Positions 1-14,300 of a stretch of 64,000 bases of DNA are shown piece after piece. The stretch's first letter is position 1. Every line of letters starts with the position of its first letter. The stretch is from Ephydatia muelleri (taxonomy: Eukaryota; Porifera; Demospongiae; Spongillida; Spongillidae): positions 3,185,305 to 3,249,304 of the forward strand of contig JABACO010000013.1 of NCBI GenBank assembly GCA_013339895.1. Reading direction: 5' to 3'. Made by a program: the position numbers and the translations under genes. The notes beneath the pieces are model-generated. The model was not told the origin of the DNA. It did no database searches and worked only from the letters and a program-made list of their open reading frames with translations.

Positions 1-1332
1 TCCTTTTGAGGCTCTGGTTTGTAGCTTGCTTGAAGGTGATACTGACCACCAACTTGATGTACCCAGACCCTCATATATCTCCCTACGTAGCGTATACGCC
101 GGGAGTGCAGGAAAGTTTGGCGGCCAAGTTTTTGGGTGTCCCCAGAAGGAACACAAACTGCAACAGAATGGATACAACAGATAGGGACGCCACAGAACAG
201 AACATGGGTTAGGGTTATGAACTATTAGCGACAAGGTGCAAGGTGGAGGATGGTTAACGACCCCAATGGACCTATCTAAGTTAACTTATACTAGTACTAT
301 ACCCAAAAGAACGAATGCCACCTATATGATTCCAGCAATTATTATTCTAACAACTATTAGGAAAACCATAAATATCTATGGGAAAACAACCTTTAGTCGG
401 AGTAGGCCAATATGAATAAACGGCTCGTACGATGGTCCTTGTGTAATGAAATCCAAAAGGAGCGCACCGTCAAGAGTAGAACTGTTCACACGCCAGTAGA
501 TAGTAGGAACGTCAGTTGAGTCAGGACGCATTCACATAACGATATCCGGCCGTAACAATAACATAGTTAAATAACAGTTCATGTGACCTCTGGAAGGATA
601 AATGGCAGGGGCACGAGTTACAATCTGACGCGCATGCGTATGGTTAGATCACTAAAATCGACGGTAGCCTTAGTTTGGCAGGATTTATGTAAAAGCAATG
701 GCCTCACCTAACTTCCCTACCATACAGACGTACAATTAATTAATTAAAAGGCGAAAACATTTTAAAAGTAATTAGCTGTTTTAATAACGTGATAAATCTC
801 TAAAGTGTCTGGTGAGTTTAACGGTGAAATCAGAATTTTTTAATCCCAATTCCAAGCCGAGTTATGCACTGATGTCCCACAATTTCTGGACATGGTCCGC
901 TTGAGTCCACTGAGCCATATTTTGCCCCCCCCCCCCCCCCCCCAACATGCTAGGGGCCTGCTCACTATACCATTTTGTCGCTTATGAACATTGTCATTTA
1001 ATAAAACACATCATGCACGTGTCTTATACATCGACAAAGCTAGCAGCTCGCGCATGCAGACTAGTAAATGTCTTATATTTGCGATGCCTACCTGGAGTGT
1101 AGGTGTAAAGTCAGCACGCTGAGACTCTTCCTACACATATACATATATTATAAAAGTATATAAAAAAATATCACTCCACAGTATACAGCACGCTTACCTG
1201 TTGCAATCGTACAACCTGCAAAACGCTATTTCCACTTACTTAACTCGCGGTCCTGGATATATGTGCTGTCACCCCATTTTTCCTTAACTTGAATTATAAT
1301 TCTTTCACCCGTTTCGAGAATATCACTGAACA

Positions 1333-1417
1333 AAGCCCTAACTAGTCTGGGGACCCTAGCATGACATTGGGTGCGGTCTACTGCAAATGGCGCAGGGTCC
1401 CAGACTAAGCCCTAACT
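1333..1417. mobile_element. 63-bp inverted-repeat insertion with 11-bp flanking direct repeats (MITE-like)
   Basis: An 11-bp direct repeat, aagccctaact, flanks the element at 1333-1343 and 1407-1417. Between them (1344-1406) the ends form an inverted repeat: agtctggggaccct at 1344-1357 and agggtcccagact at 1394-1406, which differ by a single G. This is the layout of a very short non-autonomous DNA element with a target-site duplication. A 31-bp stretch of its interior (1363-1393) recurs as a perfect inverted copy at 1503-1533. No transposase is present. The family is unknown to me, and the assignment is inferred from symmetry alone. Confidence 0.5.
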
Positions 1418-1533
1418 GCTGATTCCATTTTAGTATCGTCGCTTTTGTCAAGGATCCGTCGATACGGAGGCAATAAGACAAGAAACCTTTTGGTCATTCG
1501 CAGCGCCATTTGCAGTAGACCGCACCCAATGTC
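1363..1533. repeat. 31-bp perfect inverted repeat, 109-bp spacer
   Basis: Bases 1363-1393 and 1503-1533 are exact reverse complements over 31 bp. The left arm lies inside the MITE-like element at 1344-1406; the right arm is free-standing. It may be a second, truncated and inverted copy of the same element, or the far arm of a fold-back structure. Confidence 0.75.
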
Positions 1534-2150
1534 AAATCCCCCGCGCTGGTAGCAATAATCCAATTAACGGTCAAATCATTAATCTCCCATATGTCCCGGA
1601 TTGGGGGGGGGGGGGGGGGGGGGGGGTCGCACTTACCATTAATAGGTACATAATGTCTGAAACTTCAGTGGCGCAAATAGCTTTGAGAAAGAGATAATGG
1701 TGTAATCTAGACGATGTTGTGCATTTCTGTTTTGTTTTTGTTTTTTCAGTACTGTACATGTATGGAATAATTACATTACGCCTGACGTCATACGAGAAAC
1801 TTTAATTTAATTATAACCACAATCTCCTTATTCGTACGTTTTTGTGTGCTGAAGCCTTGCTATTGTTCGCTGGAGAGGTTCTGTACAAAGGTAAGTTGAG
1901 TGAGCAGTTTGTTGCAATGCGTTAGCTGCTCGCTGCGTACTCCACGCACGCTAAACCAACCGGAAACAATCGTGACTGCGACCATTGCCGTATAGTCTTT
2001 TCGGTCGACCCTCTAGGGACAGCCTCGATCACGATCTGTTGTAACACCAGGATTAGCTTCAGACTTTAGCATTAGGTTTAGTAATAGGGTAAGGTCCTTG
2101 TTTAATTTATAGGGTTAAGTATCAGAGGGTCAGTGTTGCGTTGACATTCG

Positions 2151-2345
2151 GGATAGGTGCGGTGGTGCGAGGGGGATAGGTGCGGTGGTGCGAGGGGGAT
2201 AGGTGCGGTGGTGCGAGGGGGATAGGTGCGGTGGTGCGAGGGGGATAGGTGCGGTGGTGCGAGGGGGATAGGTGCGGTGGTGTGAGGGGGATAGGTGCGG
2301 TGGTGTGAGGGGGATAGGTGCGGTGGTGCGAGGGCGGTGGATAGG
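2151..2345. repeat. 23-bp minisatellite, about 8 copies
   Basis: The unit ggataggtgcggtggtgcgag plus gg repeats every 23 bp, with isolated C/T changes in later copies. It is G-rich on the + strand. Open frames on both strands here (for example the Pro/His-rich minus frame) come from the repeat and are not treated as genes. Confidence 0.9.
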
Positions 2346-5332
2346 TGCGGTGATACCGTTGTCTATACCATCGCGCTGTTATGTGGCATAGCGCGCAGAT
2401 TCTCGAGTGCCACCTCCCACACTCACACACGCACACCCCTCCCCTTCAGTACATACTGTCGGAATCTATCTGTCTCTCTCAGATTACATTAACCGTCGTT
2501 AGTTGATTTAGCTGTATACTAGATAACTGTCACAGAACGACTTCGTCAGTGTCCATAAATAGTCAGACGGGCGTACTTGGCCTGTCCGTTTTGTGCATGC
2601 CTCATGTTTATCTTTTTTGTATTGTCTATGTCTTTGCGACACGCATGACGTAGACAATATGCATGACATCGGATACTAGTTTTGTGACTCTTGTAGACCT
2701 ATACCTGGTATTGGAAAGTACGACCAAGGCCACCATGCATGATTCCCCTCACATGCACGCATCATGCAATGCATGCATAAAGCTGGCGAGTGCCACAGAG
2801 ATGCCCTTACTGTACGCGTATTATCACATGTTGCTAATGATCTACATGTGTGACCACTTGTTGAAACCGCCTGGCCTGATTTGATATCGGCCAGGGTTAT
2901 TACCATGACTTTGTAATGTGGTAGACCCTTAAACCCTTGGTAGACCCTTAAACCCTTTGTGGAGGATGAATACTAATTCCAACTGAACTTCCTGTCATAG
3001 TACTGCACCTGTGGGATAGGGGGTCAAGGGATGTTACTATTTAAAGCTAGTGTGTATTACTATATGGATGTATGTGTTTTGAGTGGAAATAAGAGATTGT
3101 CAGTTGCATACATGTAGAATCGTATTACAACTTTAAATCTGGTCGACCAGCTTTGATACAGCCTGCTGGTTTTAAAGTGAGCAGCTGGGTTTAGAATCAG
3201 CCTGATTTTAAATCTGGTCGTAACATTTGCCTCTTTGCAAAAGTGGACGAATACATACTATTGTGCGACTATATAAAAAAGGTTCACACAGACAAGGAAG
3301 ATATCCAATCACCTACACGATGTACGGATATGTGTTATTAACTGAGAGATTTATTGTAGCAGCAGTGAGGAATGTGTCCTCATAGTACACTCTGACATAT
3401 ATGGTACCACAATGAAGAAGCTGCTGAGGAGCTCAATGTAGTTGCAGTAATAGTGAAATCCATATGTTGAAGTACAAAGTTCCGTATCAGTGATCCAAAT
3501 GGTTACAAAAAAAAAAAAGTGCACTAACTTTTCACGATGAATTGTTCTAAAAGAGTTGAAGGGCCAACATGTTTTTCCAAACTGCTGTGTGGTAATAGAT
3601 TGTACAGAAATATTCCTAGACAGAGCCTCCTGTTTATTTGCTCAAGCATAACGCTGGAGAAATTACAAACACCATCCAACAGTAATATTTCTGATAGGTG
3701 TAACCCCACAAGGAACCATGTCTTTTGTTTCTAAATATGCTGAAGGATAGCTTGGCATATAAAAATATATACTGAAAGGTCAGCATTGACATCCCAGGAG
3801 ATTTAGCAATTGCTGGCAGAGGCTGGGTTTACTATTGATAGTGTGAGTAATTACAGCAGGTGAATGCACAACAGGAAGAGAACAGTTGGAAACAGGAGGT
3901 GATTTGGGGATATGAGCTATCTACTGTTCAACTGACATCCATAGGTGTATATTGAAGCTAAGTATACAATATTTAGAGTCATTCTGCCTATAACGTTCAT
4001 TTTACATACAAGTAACTAATGAGCAGGCTACTATCAGTCAGCTAGTTCGAGTGTGTGGTGCATTAGTAAACTTGTGTCCTTCAATTGGGCCTGTACAATG
4101 ACAGCTATGATAACAACGCTTTTTTTTCCTTTTTAGAGTTCATTTTTAGTGCACATGATAGACAAAACTTTCCACCTTTACGTGAATTATAAATAAGCCA
4201 TTCCCAAAAGATCACAACACAATGCAACAAATCATGTGTAATGAAATTGGAATTGGAAACACTGATACAGAACTCTGTTTCTACTTCACCATAATTATGG
4301 TACTATATTATTGTTGCTACTACATTGAGCTTCCTCAGCACCTTCTTTATACATCATTGCGAAGCAGACAAATGTGTAACCGTATCGATATGGTGCGACA
4401 AGGAAATGACAATTGGTGATACCAGCATCTGTCATCAAATCACGTACAGACAGATTGATGTAAGGATATGGGTTACTAAAGAGATCTATTGTAGCAGCAG
4501 TGAGGAAAGTGTCCTTGCAGTACACTTTGACAGCAGCAGTCCTGCTCCATGCAATGGCACTGCTGTTCAAGCTGTAGCAGATATTTACTTCCGACGATTA
4601 CGTATCAATCAATTTGATTGCTATACATGTACTCACAAGTCGAATGAAAAAGTTAATATTGGATGCTGTAACGTCTGGTAAACAAAGAAGGGTAACCCTC
4701 CTGCAGACCATTTAGGACTGTATTTTCATTTACATATCACTGGGTCCATGCTGAATTGAAATTTTCATTGAAATCGCCATAACATAGACATCCCAACCAC
4801 CAGAGTTCTAGTTCCAACCTCTGTTTTACTGTTGGATGTCAGTTATTGATTTTTGAGGTATTTTTACTATTAATATCTCTTCATACATAACATAATCCAG
4901 CTGAAGCCTGTAGCAAGTTTGAATCATGCACAACATTAGGAGCACAGTTTGATTATGCATTCTGCTAATGGGCATAAAAAGGACAAATGGAACTACAACT
5001 AGTTAATAGAATCAATGTTTATAGATGATACCCAAACTGCATGCATGCAGCCTTGTAATGTGTCATATATACTTTGCACTGCACGCATGAGACCGTTTCT
5101 GCATTTTTTGACTATACAGTAGCACAATAAGTTACTATGGCAGTGAAAACCATGGTACTTTCCTGCATTCAAAATTTATCAGCTTTATATATATTGGCCC
5201 TTTTTAAAAAGCTATTAATTGTTGGTTTCTACAATTGCAATTGCACACACACATGCTGCCTTTAAATCATATTTCCACATAAATCCCAGTTCAGTGAATG
5301 CTGTAGCAGCACCATTTGAAGACCTCGGTACT

Positions 5333-8300
5333 ATGTCAACACCTACTAAGAGTGACAGTTTTGAAGGTAATTATTTATGATCATTAATATCTGCAGACTC
5401 CTGTTGTGAAGAAAATCATGTTATTTTTATTATGGTCCTGAAGTAGTTGTAAATGTAAGGAAAAGCTCTGTGCAATTAGACTTTTGTAATGAAAGCATAC
5501 ATGTACATAACTGTGTTTGTTGTCTGATCGTGAATTTCAGTGCAAGTAGCAAGTCTCTTGTATCACTTGTATAGAATCGAATGTACAAGGGAGTTCTGGG
5601 GCTAGCTCCTTCTCTTCACCCTCTGGGCTTGATGGTGCTGTGACCATAGTTCAAGTCAGTGGTCTGCATAGTGACATCACGAATGAGGATCTGGAGGCAT
5701 ACTTTGAAACTCCAAGATCTGGAGGAAAACGAGGGTCTGTCGTTCAGTGCATTTTAAAAGAAGGTGGCACTGCACGTGTTGATTTTAACGATCCAGAAGG
5801 CAAGTATATACAAAAGGATGTGTGTAACAATGTAAAATATCTTTAATATCGGTTACCATTTATGTGGGTTGTTACATAGAGACAAGGGCTCATGTGTTAA
5901 TTTCAAGTACTGTACAATACATGTTTGGAGTGAAAGGTCCACATTGTTATTCCGTTTCTTTTTTGTAAAATGCACCACTTGCTGTCCAAGCTTAAGCAGC
6001 ATGCAATTAAATAGAACATATGCATACTAAAACATGAAAATTTTTGGTACTGTAGAAAGATAAATTTTGGAGCAAGGAGCTCCCCTGACCCATTTTAAAG
6101 GAGGGAAATTTCAAATTTTGCCATTAAATAATAAAACACTTTTTTAGTCTGATGTCATTCAACTATTACAGTTCATGCTGCTGCACGATACCTTGATTAT
6201 GTATTTATTTTGACTGTAAAGCTACAGTAAACTTCATACCCTCATCATACACCCTCATCATGCATGCCTTCTGGGATTCTGTGTATTACTTGCACCTATT
6301 GATTATTTTACTTTTTACAAACATTCTTGGCTGCCTCAACGTAGTGTACTTTATTACATTAAGAAGAAAAACATACTCATCAGAGTTATTGTAGCATTCA
6401 ATGATATTCTTGTAAGATACCTTGCAGTATTGTATATCATGCATGAGCTGATTAGCCAGGAATGTTTTGCTTGTTCAGCACAAACATTAGTACTGTTGTA
6501 ACTAACATAGGAAAACATTATGCTGAGAATTGTGGCCACAGCCTTCAATTGGTAGTTTGTATCTGTCAATGCAATAACATGTTTAAAATCATGGCATCAT
6601 TGGGAATCTGAATTAATTCAGTTACGTGTATATAATATAATTATAATATTTTTTGCACCACTAGCATTGCATGGGCACATTGGACAATCAGCTTCACTAA
6701 TTCGATCGAGGTGTCATGCAAACAGTAACAACATCTGTAGGTGTACTTTCCATGGTGTGACAACAGAGTAGAATCGTAAGTGTTGAATTAAAACTTTGCA
6801 ACAACATACAGTTCCTGGAACTAGTTGGCTTGCAGCCTTCTCGCTCCACCTTTAAACTACTCCTTGTACATTTATTTCTAGGCATGCATTTCAATTCTTA
6901 TGCACATGCAAAATGTCACCACTAGCATTGCATGGGCACATTAGTTTAGGGGACTGTCAGTCAACAACATGCTATTGTGGGATCTTAATTCAACACTTAT
7001 CCTAGTCTGTTGTTGCACTTGTTTGCATGACATCTCCAATTACACAGTGAAGCTGTCTGTCCGGTTGGCTTGCAGCCTTCTGCTACATTGTGTAAACTAT
7101 TTATTATTAAAACTATTTATTGTGCATTTATTTCTAAGCATGCATTTCAATTCTGATGCACATGCAAAATGTCTGCAAAGATGAACCATTGTTTGAAGTT
7201 CCATGCTGTATTATTTTTCATATCAAGTGTACACTTACTGCACATTTACACCAATTCCTGGCATAGTTGCTGCAAGTGTTGTATCCGTGGAATCACACAG
7301 CATAGCTGGAAGGAATTTCATTGTAGAGCTTAACCTTCCAAGAGAACATGACAGTTATTCCGCAATACTTGTATCCACTCCACCTAATGTTGACCAAGCA
7401 CTTCTCCAGCGCCGAATTGAGAAGCAAATTGGTCCTGGCTTCTCAATTGAACAGCAAGGCCATGATTCGTACATTCTGACTACTGATGAACAAGGTTTCA
7501 GTAAATTTGAGATATTTTTTGAAAACGTTTTGATCATTTGATGTTTCTAGAACTTGACAACATCATTGAAAAATTGAGATGCATAAAGATTGCAGGAATT
7601 CCATTGTCAGCACAGTTGTATGCAGGTAACAGTGTGTTTGAAGTGCTCTTTTAAAGATATGATCCAATTTCTTTTGCAAATACATAGCACACTTAATGAA
7701 AGATACTGCAAGTATGTGGCCTCATGAAACCGAAGATACACAGCATCTAGATGAAAGCGGCAGTACCAATGGAGAATCCTTTAGGTTATGCCATGCTGTG
7801 CTTGTGCTATCCAACCTGTCACCTACAAAATTGGATTATGCTCGATGCTTTTATGAGGATTTGCTCAAGTTGAAACATGAAGACGACTTTCTTTTGGAAC
7901 AACAAGGAGATAATGATATTACTCTGACATTTAAAAAGTGTTTGACTCAAAAAGGTACACTACATTATAAATCTGATAGGATTTTGCATTGTTCAAAATA
8001 TTAGTGGTGAGTACATTAATGTTTCACTACATTTATAATTCAATGTATGTGAATATGGGCATGGAACATCCAATAAATCTATAAGTAAGCTTACAGTCAA
8101 AGCTATAAAATATACACAAATAGGCATACAATCATGACAACTAAAATCCACATACATGACCTTGAACTGCATTTGTAATTACCGTTAGATTTTCAATATG
8201 ATACTGTAATGAGTGCATAACTTTCCCTACAGCTAACTGTAGTATTGGGTTTCATTCACACTGACATGTCCACATGAGCAGTGTAATTTATTCTTGCTAT

Positions 8301-11300
8301 GTGTTGCTTTCTACACAATTGTATTTACATGCAATTTTCCTTTTCAGATTTGAATGCAATGATAAAGGTAATTAACAAGTCAAAAATGAAGAATTGCAAT
8401 ATACATTCTGAAGTGGTCAACCTGTGTCCTTTTACAATGCCAAGAGAAATATTAGTTAGTGGTATTCCTTCAGGCTGTACTTTTGGATATATTGAAGCCT
8501 ATGTCGAACAGGCAACAGGTATGAAACCTGCTGCTGATTTCACGCTGACTCAGCATTTTGACTCATCACTGTTAATCATGCTGAAGAAATGCTACAACAT
8601 GCAAGGTAACCTAAATTTTATGTATTTATAATAGTGTACTATTAAACTGATTATTTGCACTTAACTATGCACCATATATTGTTTTACTGCCAAACAGCTT
8701 GCATTGTATAAGTACTACTTTGGTTTGTTTATTTTCAGAGTTCAATGCAATTGTTAGGAGTATTATGGAAACAAAAATAAGAAAAACAGTGTCCTTGATG
8801 GCAGAGGCACACTGGACACTAGAAGAAGTACAATGCTCCGCTTTTCAAATTGTCATTTCGAATATGCCAACAGACAATGTCACACTTGGACATCTAGAGT
8901 TTTTCTTAGAACAACATTGTGGGATGCCTGATGATGGCAGCTGTGGTTTAGAACTTCAGAAAGATGGTTCTGCACTAGTCAGTTTTACATCAAATCCAAA
9001 GAAAACAGGTATGGCTTTGTGTACAAGGTAATGCATTTTTATTGCATGTAGCAGATTTTCTTTTTGCCTTGTTACTCTATGCAGTGTACCTAACATGTTG
9101 GGATAGTGCATTGAGCTCTTCATACTGCTGTATGATATGATGTGCATAGCATATTTTTAAGCTGTCAAAAGTCTTCAAACTCAAAGATGCTTATTCGAGT
9201 TAGAAATGAAAGTCTCATTTCAGGCGTATGTTTGATGTGCTGATAATTTGTTAAATCCCAGTTAATGCTTACACCTATCAGCTTATTTTTCCACTCCTAT
9301 TGCATGCTATATATGCTTTTCATTTCTTTGCTATTTACAATAGAGCTCATGGACATCATTGCAGCCATTAGCACAAAACCCTTTAAAGGGGTGATGTTAA
9401 ATGCTGTGTTGCATTCATCTACTGCACCAAATAAACCAAAAGTATCAACGACCACAGCAGAAGAACCCAAGCTCCTAATAACTATACCAGATTCTTCTAT
9501 TGAGTTACACACATTAGAAGTGGTTCTTGAAGCAGCAGCCTCAATGGAGTGCAATGAAGACTTCACGCTGGAGAAGTTGTCAGATTATATGGTAGCAATG
9601 AACTTTCGGAAGCAGTTTAGCAATGATGGTAAATTCTGATTGTATTGCTCTATATGTCTAAATAAAAATATTCTGACTTTGGGATTAATAAAATCCCATC
9701 TCAGAAATAATGTATGAAAAACTCAGCAATAAGAGATTAATTTGGCATTCATTGCATTAACCACTAAATTATTGTGCAAAACAACAGCTTTTCATTTTTA
9801 CATATGAAATTCTAGTAACTTAGTAAAATGAAAATGTTGCAAAATAAATAGTGGGACCTCATAACATATATCAAACGTATATGTATGATACATGTTCCTT
9901 TTGTTGTTTTACATGTACACTAGATCTACTGTACCTATAAAAGTTAATCTACTGCTACTGTAAAGCTCAAATGTTACTTTTAAGTCTGTTCAAACAAAAA
10001 AATGTTAGCAAGGAACTTTTAATATGTGGCATTTCAGTCTGGAAACAAGAATACTAGTTGGGTAATAATTAACAGTAATCACATTGCATTATGTAATAAT
10101 ATTTTTCCTAACTAGTTATTTAACAGATATAATACTATAAATTTATCAATGTAAATTAAAAGCCAGGAAGCAATGCCTTTACTCATCACCTTCTGCCATT
10201 CCTGCAGAGAACTCTGATACATTGCAATGTTCATTTAGAACTTAACAAATTTAACTGTGTGGGAGTACTATGGGTGGTCATATCCACACATATTTTAATT
10301 ACCATAATTAGACCTTGATTCTGTTACTGTTTGATTGGAATTGCTTGTGATCACCCATTGATGATGGGTTGATCAAAGTGTTGTCCAATCAGGTGATGTT
10401 ATTCTATGTTTGATCTGATTCTATATGAACAGTATATTTCATCCAAGTAGTAGACAGTTTTTAATTTTATACCTGCTGTCTATTTTATTAACAGGTACTG
10501 CTGTTTTATTTTTGTGCATGAATCATTATTATATTCAAATATCTTTCATTCCCAATACAGCACTTGACATCATGATAAAAGAGATTGAAAAGAAAAAAAT
10601 GAAAGGACAATTCCTGAAAGCCAGGATCAGCGTTGCTTGTCAACCAGTACTTAGGATAAAGAATTTGTCAGGTGATATTGAAGAAGACTTTCTGAAAGAT
10701 TACTTCAAAAATAAAAAACGATCGGGAGGAGGCAATATTGAATTTTTTGAAATGTCTAGGGAGAGAGAGGCAGTAGTGAAGTTTTGTGATCCGAACGGTA
10801 AGGTAACTGGTACTTCTGTCAGTCTTCAAAGACCCATCATACGTTACCATCAATGCTGCTATTGTTGATGAGACTCTAACTAGTTTTGTAGCCAAGTTCT
10901 ATAACTTCCACCAGGCTTTTTATGCATTCTCTATAATAATCAAACCAGAATTATAAATGTTGTAAGATAAGAGTACCATATTTTGTGTAGTCTCATAATG
11001 TCAATTGTCATGCATCCTGAATATATATGCTTGTAGGCATTATTATATACATGCATAGGTGTTCCACACGCATGGAAGGGAGGCAAGGAAATATCTTATT
11101 CTAACGATCAAAATGTCCAAAAAAATGTCATTCACTTTGATCCTCAATCAGTGCCGATGTGGGTTTTTTTAACTATGCTTGTTAATTTTAGTAACATTTT
11201 AATATCATTACTGATTTTATTTCAGTTATTGAATGCGTTCTGAAGAAAACTCATGAAACACTTGGCAAAGGTGTGACAGTGATGAAAGACTGGGCCAGCA

Positions 11301-14300
11301 ACTCAGAATTTACAAATGCAGAGAGTAACATGCATCTTCCCATGTCCATACCACTCTCAACATCACTGGCATGCTTCCTGAAAAATGACATCATGAGACT
11401 TCAAAACATTTTGGATGACCTAAATGTGCAGGTTGCAATGGATGAACATGATGCGATTGTGGTGTCGCCATCCAGCTTAACTAAAGATGGTTGGGAAGTC
11501 CTGTGTCGAGAGAAGATTAATACGTATATCAAGGCAAATGTTGCTGAAGCATTCCTTGACATCTCACATAAGGCACTGAGCTATTTGCTTCCATCAATTA
11601 TGGATCTGCAGAAAGCTGAGAAATGTTTTTCATATAACCCTCCAGTCCAAGGTCAGGGAAGCCCTTTGCATCACTTTGTGGGCCATCCTAATGTAATACA
11701 GAAGATTAGATGTGAACTGGAGAATATTAATGCTCAGATTACAGTCACTACTTTGCAAGTTGGCATTGATGAAATGAAATTTGCATTCATAGTGCAGTTG
11801 AAACAGCAGGATATCTTATCCACTTATCCCTCTGTCAAAGTACGTTTCAATCCCCCAAATACAGTCACATTAGGTGGCACTGTCCAAGATATTAACATCA
11901 TGAAGGATGCTTTATCTAATAATTATGCTTGCAATTCAGCCCATGTTGATCTTACGAACCAAGAGGTATTTGAATTTCTGCAGACTGATGCTGGCCAAGA
12001 TGAGCTTAAGACATTTATTAGTACTAATTTTCAGTGTTCAGCAGCTGTTTGTGTTACTAGAAGTGGTGGTATATACAATTTGCACTTATTGAGTGAACCA
12101 CAGAATCTGATACACATTAAAAAGGCTGCAGATGCAATTCCAACTGAATTTTGCAGCAAACAGATCCCAATCGGTGCCCTTTATGCACATTTTCATTCGG
12201 ATGATCAGGATATTGCTGAGTATAAGGAACATTGCAAGCAGCATCAACTTGTGTTCATTCAGACAACGAACCAAGCAGTTCAGATTATTGGATTTAAGCA
12301 TGCAGTTGATAAATGTTTTTCATCCTTGAAGGCTTTTATTGACAAGAAGTGTGAAGTGGCCAAAACTGTGATGATTGAGCCAGGTATGTGGAGACTGTTT
12401 AAGGGTCCACTGTTGGCAAAATGGAATAGTGTAGCTGCTGTAAAGGTAGGGACAGAAGTTATTAAAATAGTCAATCCTGAAGATGATGGTGAAAAATGTG
12501 TCCTACAACTTCTTGGAAGGATTGATGTAGTTCAATGCATGCAGGAAAAAATACATAAATTAATAGAAAGTGTAGTAGTGAAGCAAATACCAATTACAAG
12601 ACCCCACATAAAAGAATACATGAAAAAGGAAGTAGTGTGTTCAATGATCCGCGGAGTTGAATCAGAGTACAGAGTTTGTATTGAGACAACTGAGGACACA
12701 GAATTATCAGAAGAGGTAGAATATATTCCAAAGATTGATGGTCATCGTGAAGTACTCATTGCATGCACAAAAGAGTTGAAGAAGGTAGTTGTGTGTATTG
12801 GAAACATAACTGAATTTAATAAAGCTGATGTGTTAGTCAATGCAGCAAATAGCGAGTTGCAGCATATTGGGGGTGTTGCCAAAGCATTTGTGGACAAGGG
12901 TGGACCCATTATTCAAGAAACATCTACTAAATACTGGAAAAATCATGGTAGGCTTTCTGATGGAGATGTGTGGCTTACAACTGATGTTGGCGAGTTACCT
13001 TGCAAGGCACTAATACATGCTGTGGGTCCTAAGTGGAATCATGATAAGAATTCAGAAAAAAGTCTTTTTAGTGCTTTCTTCAAGTCATTGAAGTATGCTA
13101 AGTCATACAAGTCGATAGCATTCCCTGCTATCGGTACGGGTGTCTATGGTTGCCCCTACGATGTTTGTACAAAGTGTTGGATTGATGCTGTAGTTAGTTT
13201 TGTAAATGCAGAACCGTCATCACCTTTAAGTGATATCTACTTTGTGGCACATGATGCCTCGTCAGCTGAACATGTTGTCAAAACAATAAAGTCCCAATCA
13301 TCATCTTCTATGTTTACTATTGTTAGTCCTGCAGGTACGTCATATGCTTCGGATAAGCCAATCCATCAGCGTACACATATACCCGGCTTGCAGTATAGCG
13401 GAAAAAGCAGTACCCCACACAATATTGATTATTTGAAGCTACAGAAAGGAAGCCTACTTGATGTGAAGGTAATACATCAACATAACAACCTGTATACAAC
13501 TGCTTGATGATCATTTTATATCTCCAACAATTTGTATCACAATGTGTGCAAACTATTATGTAATGGGAGTGAGAGCATAAGCATGGCAAAGGTCATTACT
13601 GTTGGAGTTGGGTGTTGGATGAAGAGGAGAGGAGACTAAGCTATTTGATACATTCCAAACTATTTGATTGTCCCTGAATTTATTTTATTGTTGCTGAATT
13701 TAGCACATTAATGAAAAGCAGATTAACACCTTCACGGTTATGTAGGATAGTTTTGTTTTTTTTTTAGTACATTTTTCTTCTCCTTTGTTCAGACATTAAA
13801 TGCATGTGATGAACAGTAATGGAGGGGTATGATCAATTTTTATCTGACTTGTATGTTGTTGATACTTGACCACATAGGCTGATGTATACGTCAATACAAC
13901 AAATGAGCAGCTCAGTCTCTCCACTGGAGCTGTTTCAACAATGATCACCAAAGCTGCAGGACCACAATTACAGCAAGAATGTTCACAAAAAGCACCAGTC
14001 AGGCTTGGAGACGTTGCTGTGACTGGTCCTGGAGATTTGAAATGTAAAAATATATTTCACATTGTCGTATGTAACTACGATGGTCCAGGAGGAAAGGCTG
14101 AAAAGGTAGACAAACACTTTCTATGCAAACATGTGATTATGATGATGATTCATTTATATTCATGCACACATTTGAATAAGATGTTTCATTTTGATTTAGT
14201 GTAAATAGTGTACTAAGAGCTAGTAGTTATAAAATAAGAATCTTAGGTGTTTCATTATGTTTTGTATTTTGATCCTGGTCACAACAGTTTATATTAAATG

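Larger units (their letters stand above)
1..5289. other. 5.3 kb with no recognisable gene
   Basis: No open frame here resembles a protein I know, and none is joined by convincing splice sites. The stretch contains a C19 tract (925-943), a G24 tract (1603-1626), a small inverted-repeat element (1333-1417), a 23-bp minisatellite (2151-2345) and a diverged direct duplication (about 3310-3420 versus 4440-4540, sharing a block around 'gcagcagtgaggaa'). Roughly the first 2.1 kb has visibly more CpG and fewer simple repeats than the AT-rich, CpG-poor DNA that follows. Upstream non-coding exons or the promoter of the PARP14-like gene could lie at the right end, but I cannot place them. Confidence 0.5.

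Noticed and set aside
4295..4681. Overlapping frames of 118 (+) and 91 (-) codons as upstream exons of the PARP14-like gene
   Set aside because: No RRM or other domain pattern, no convincing acceptor/donor in phase with the exon at 5290-5366, and part of the sequence is a diverged duplicate of 3310-3420 with stops.
13941..14204. Separate small gene at this open frame
   Set aside because: It is part of macro domain 2 of the PARP14-like gene (exon 13878-14105) running on into its intron.
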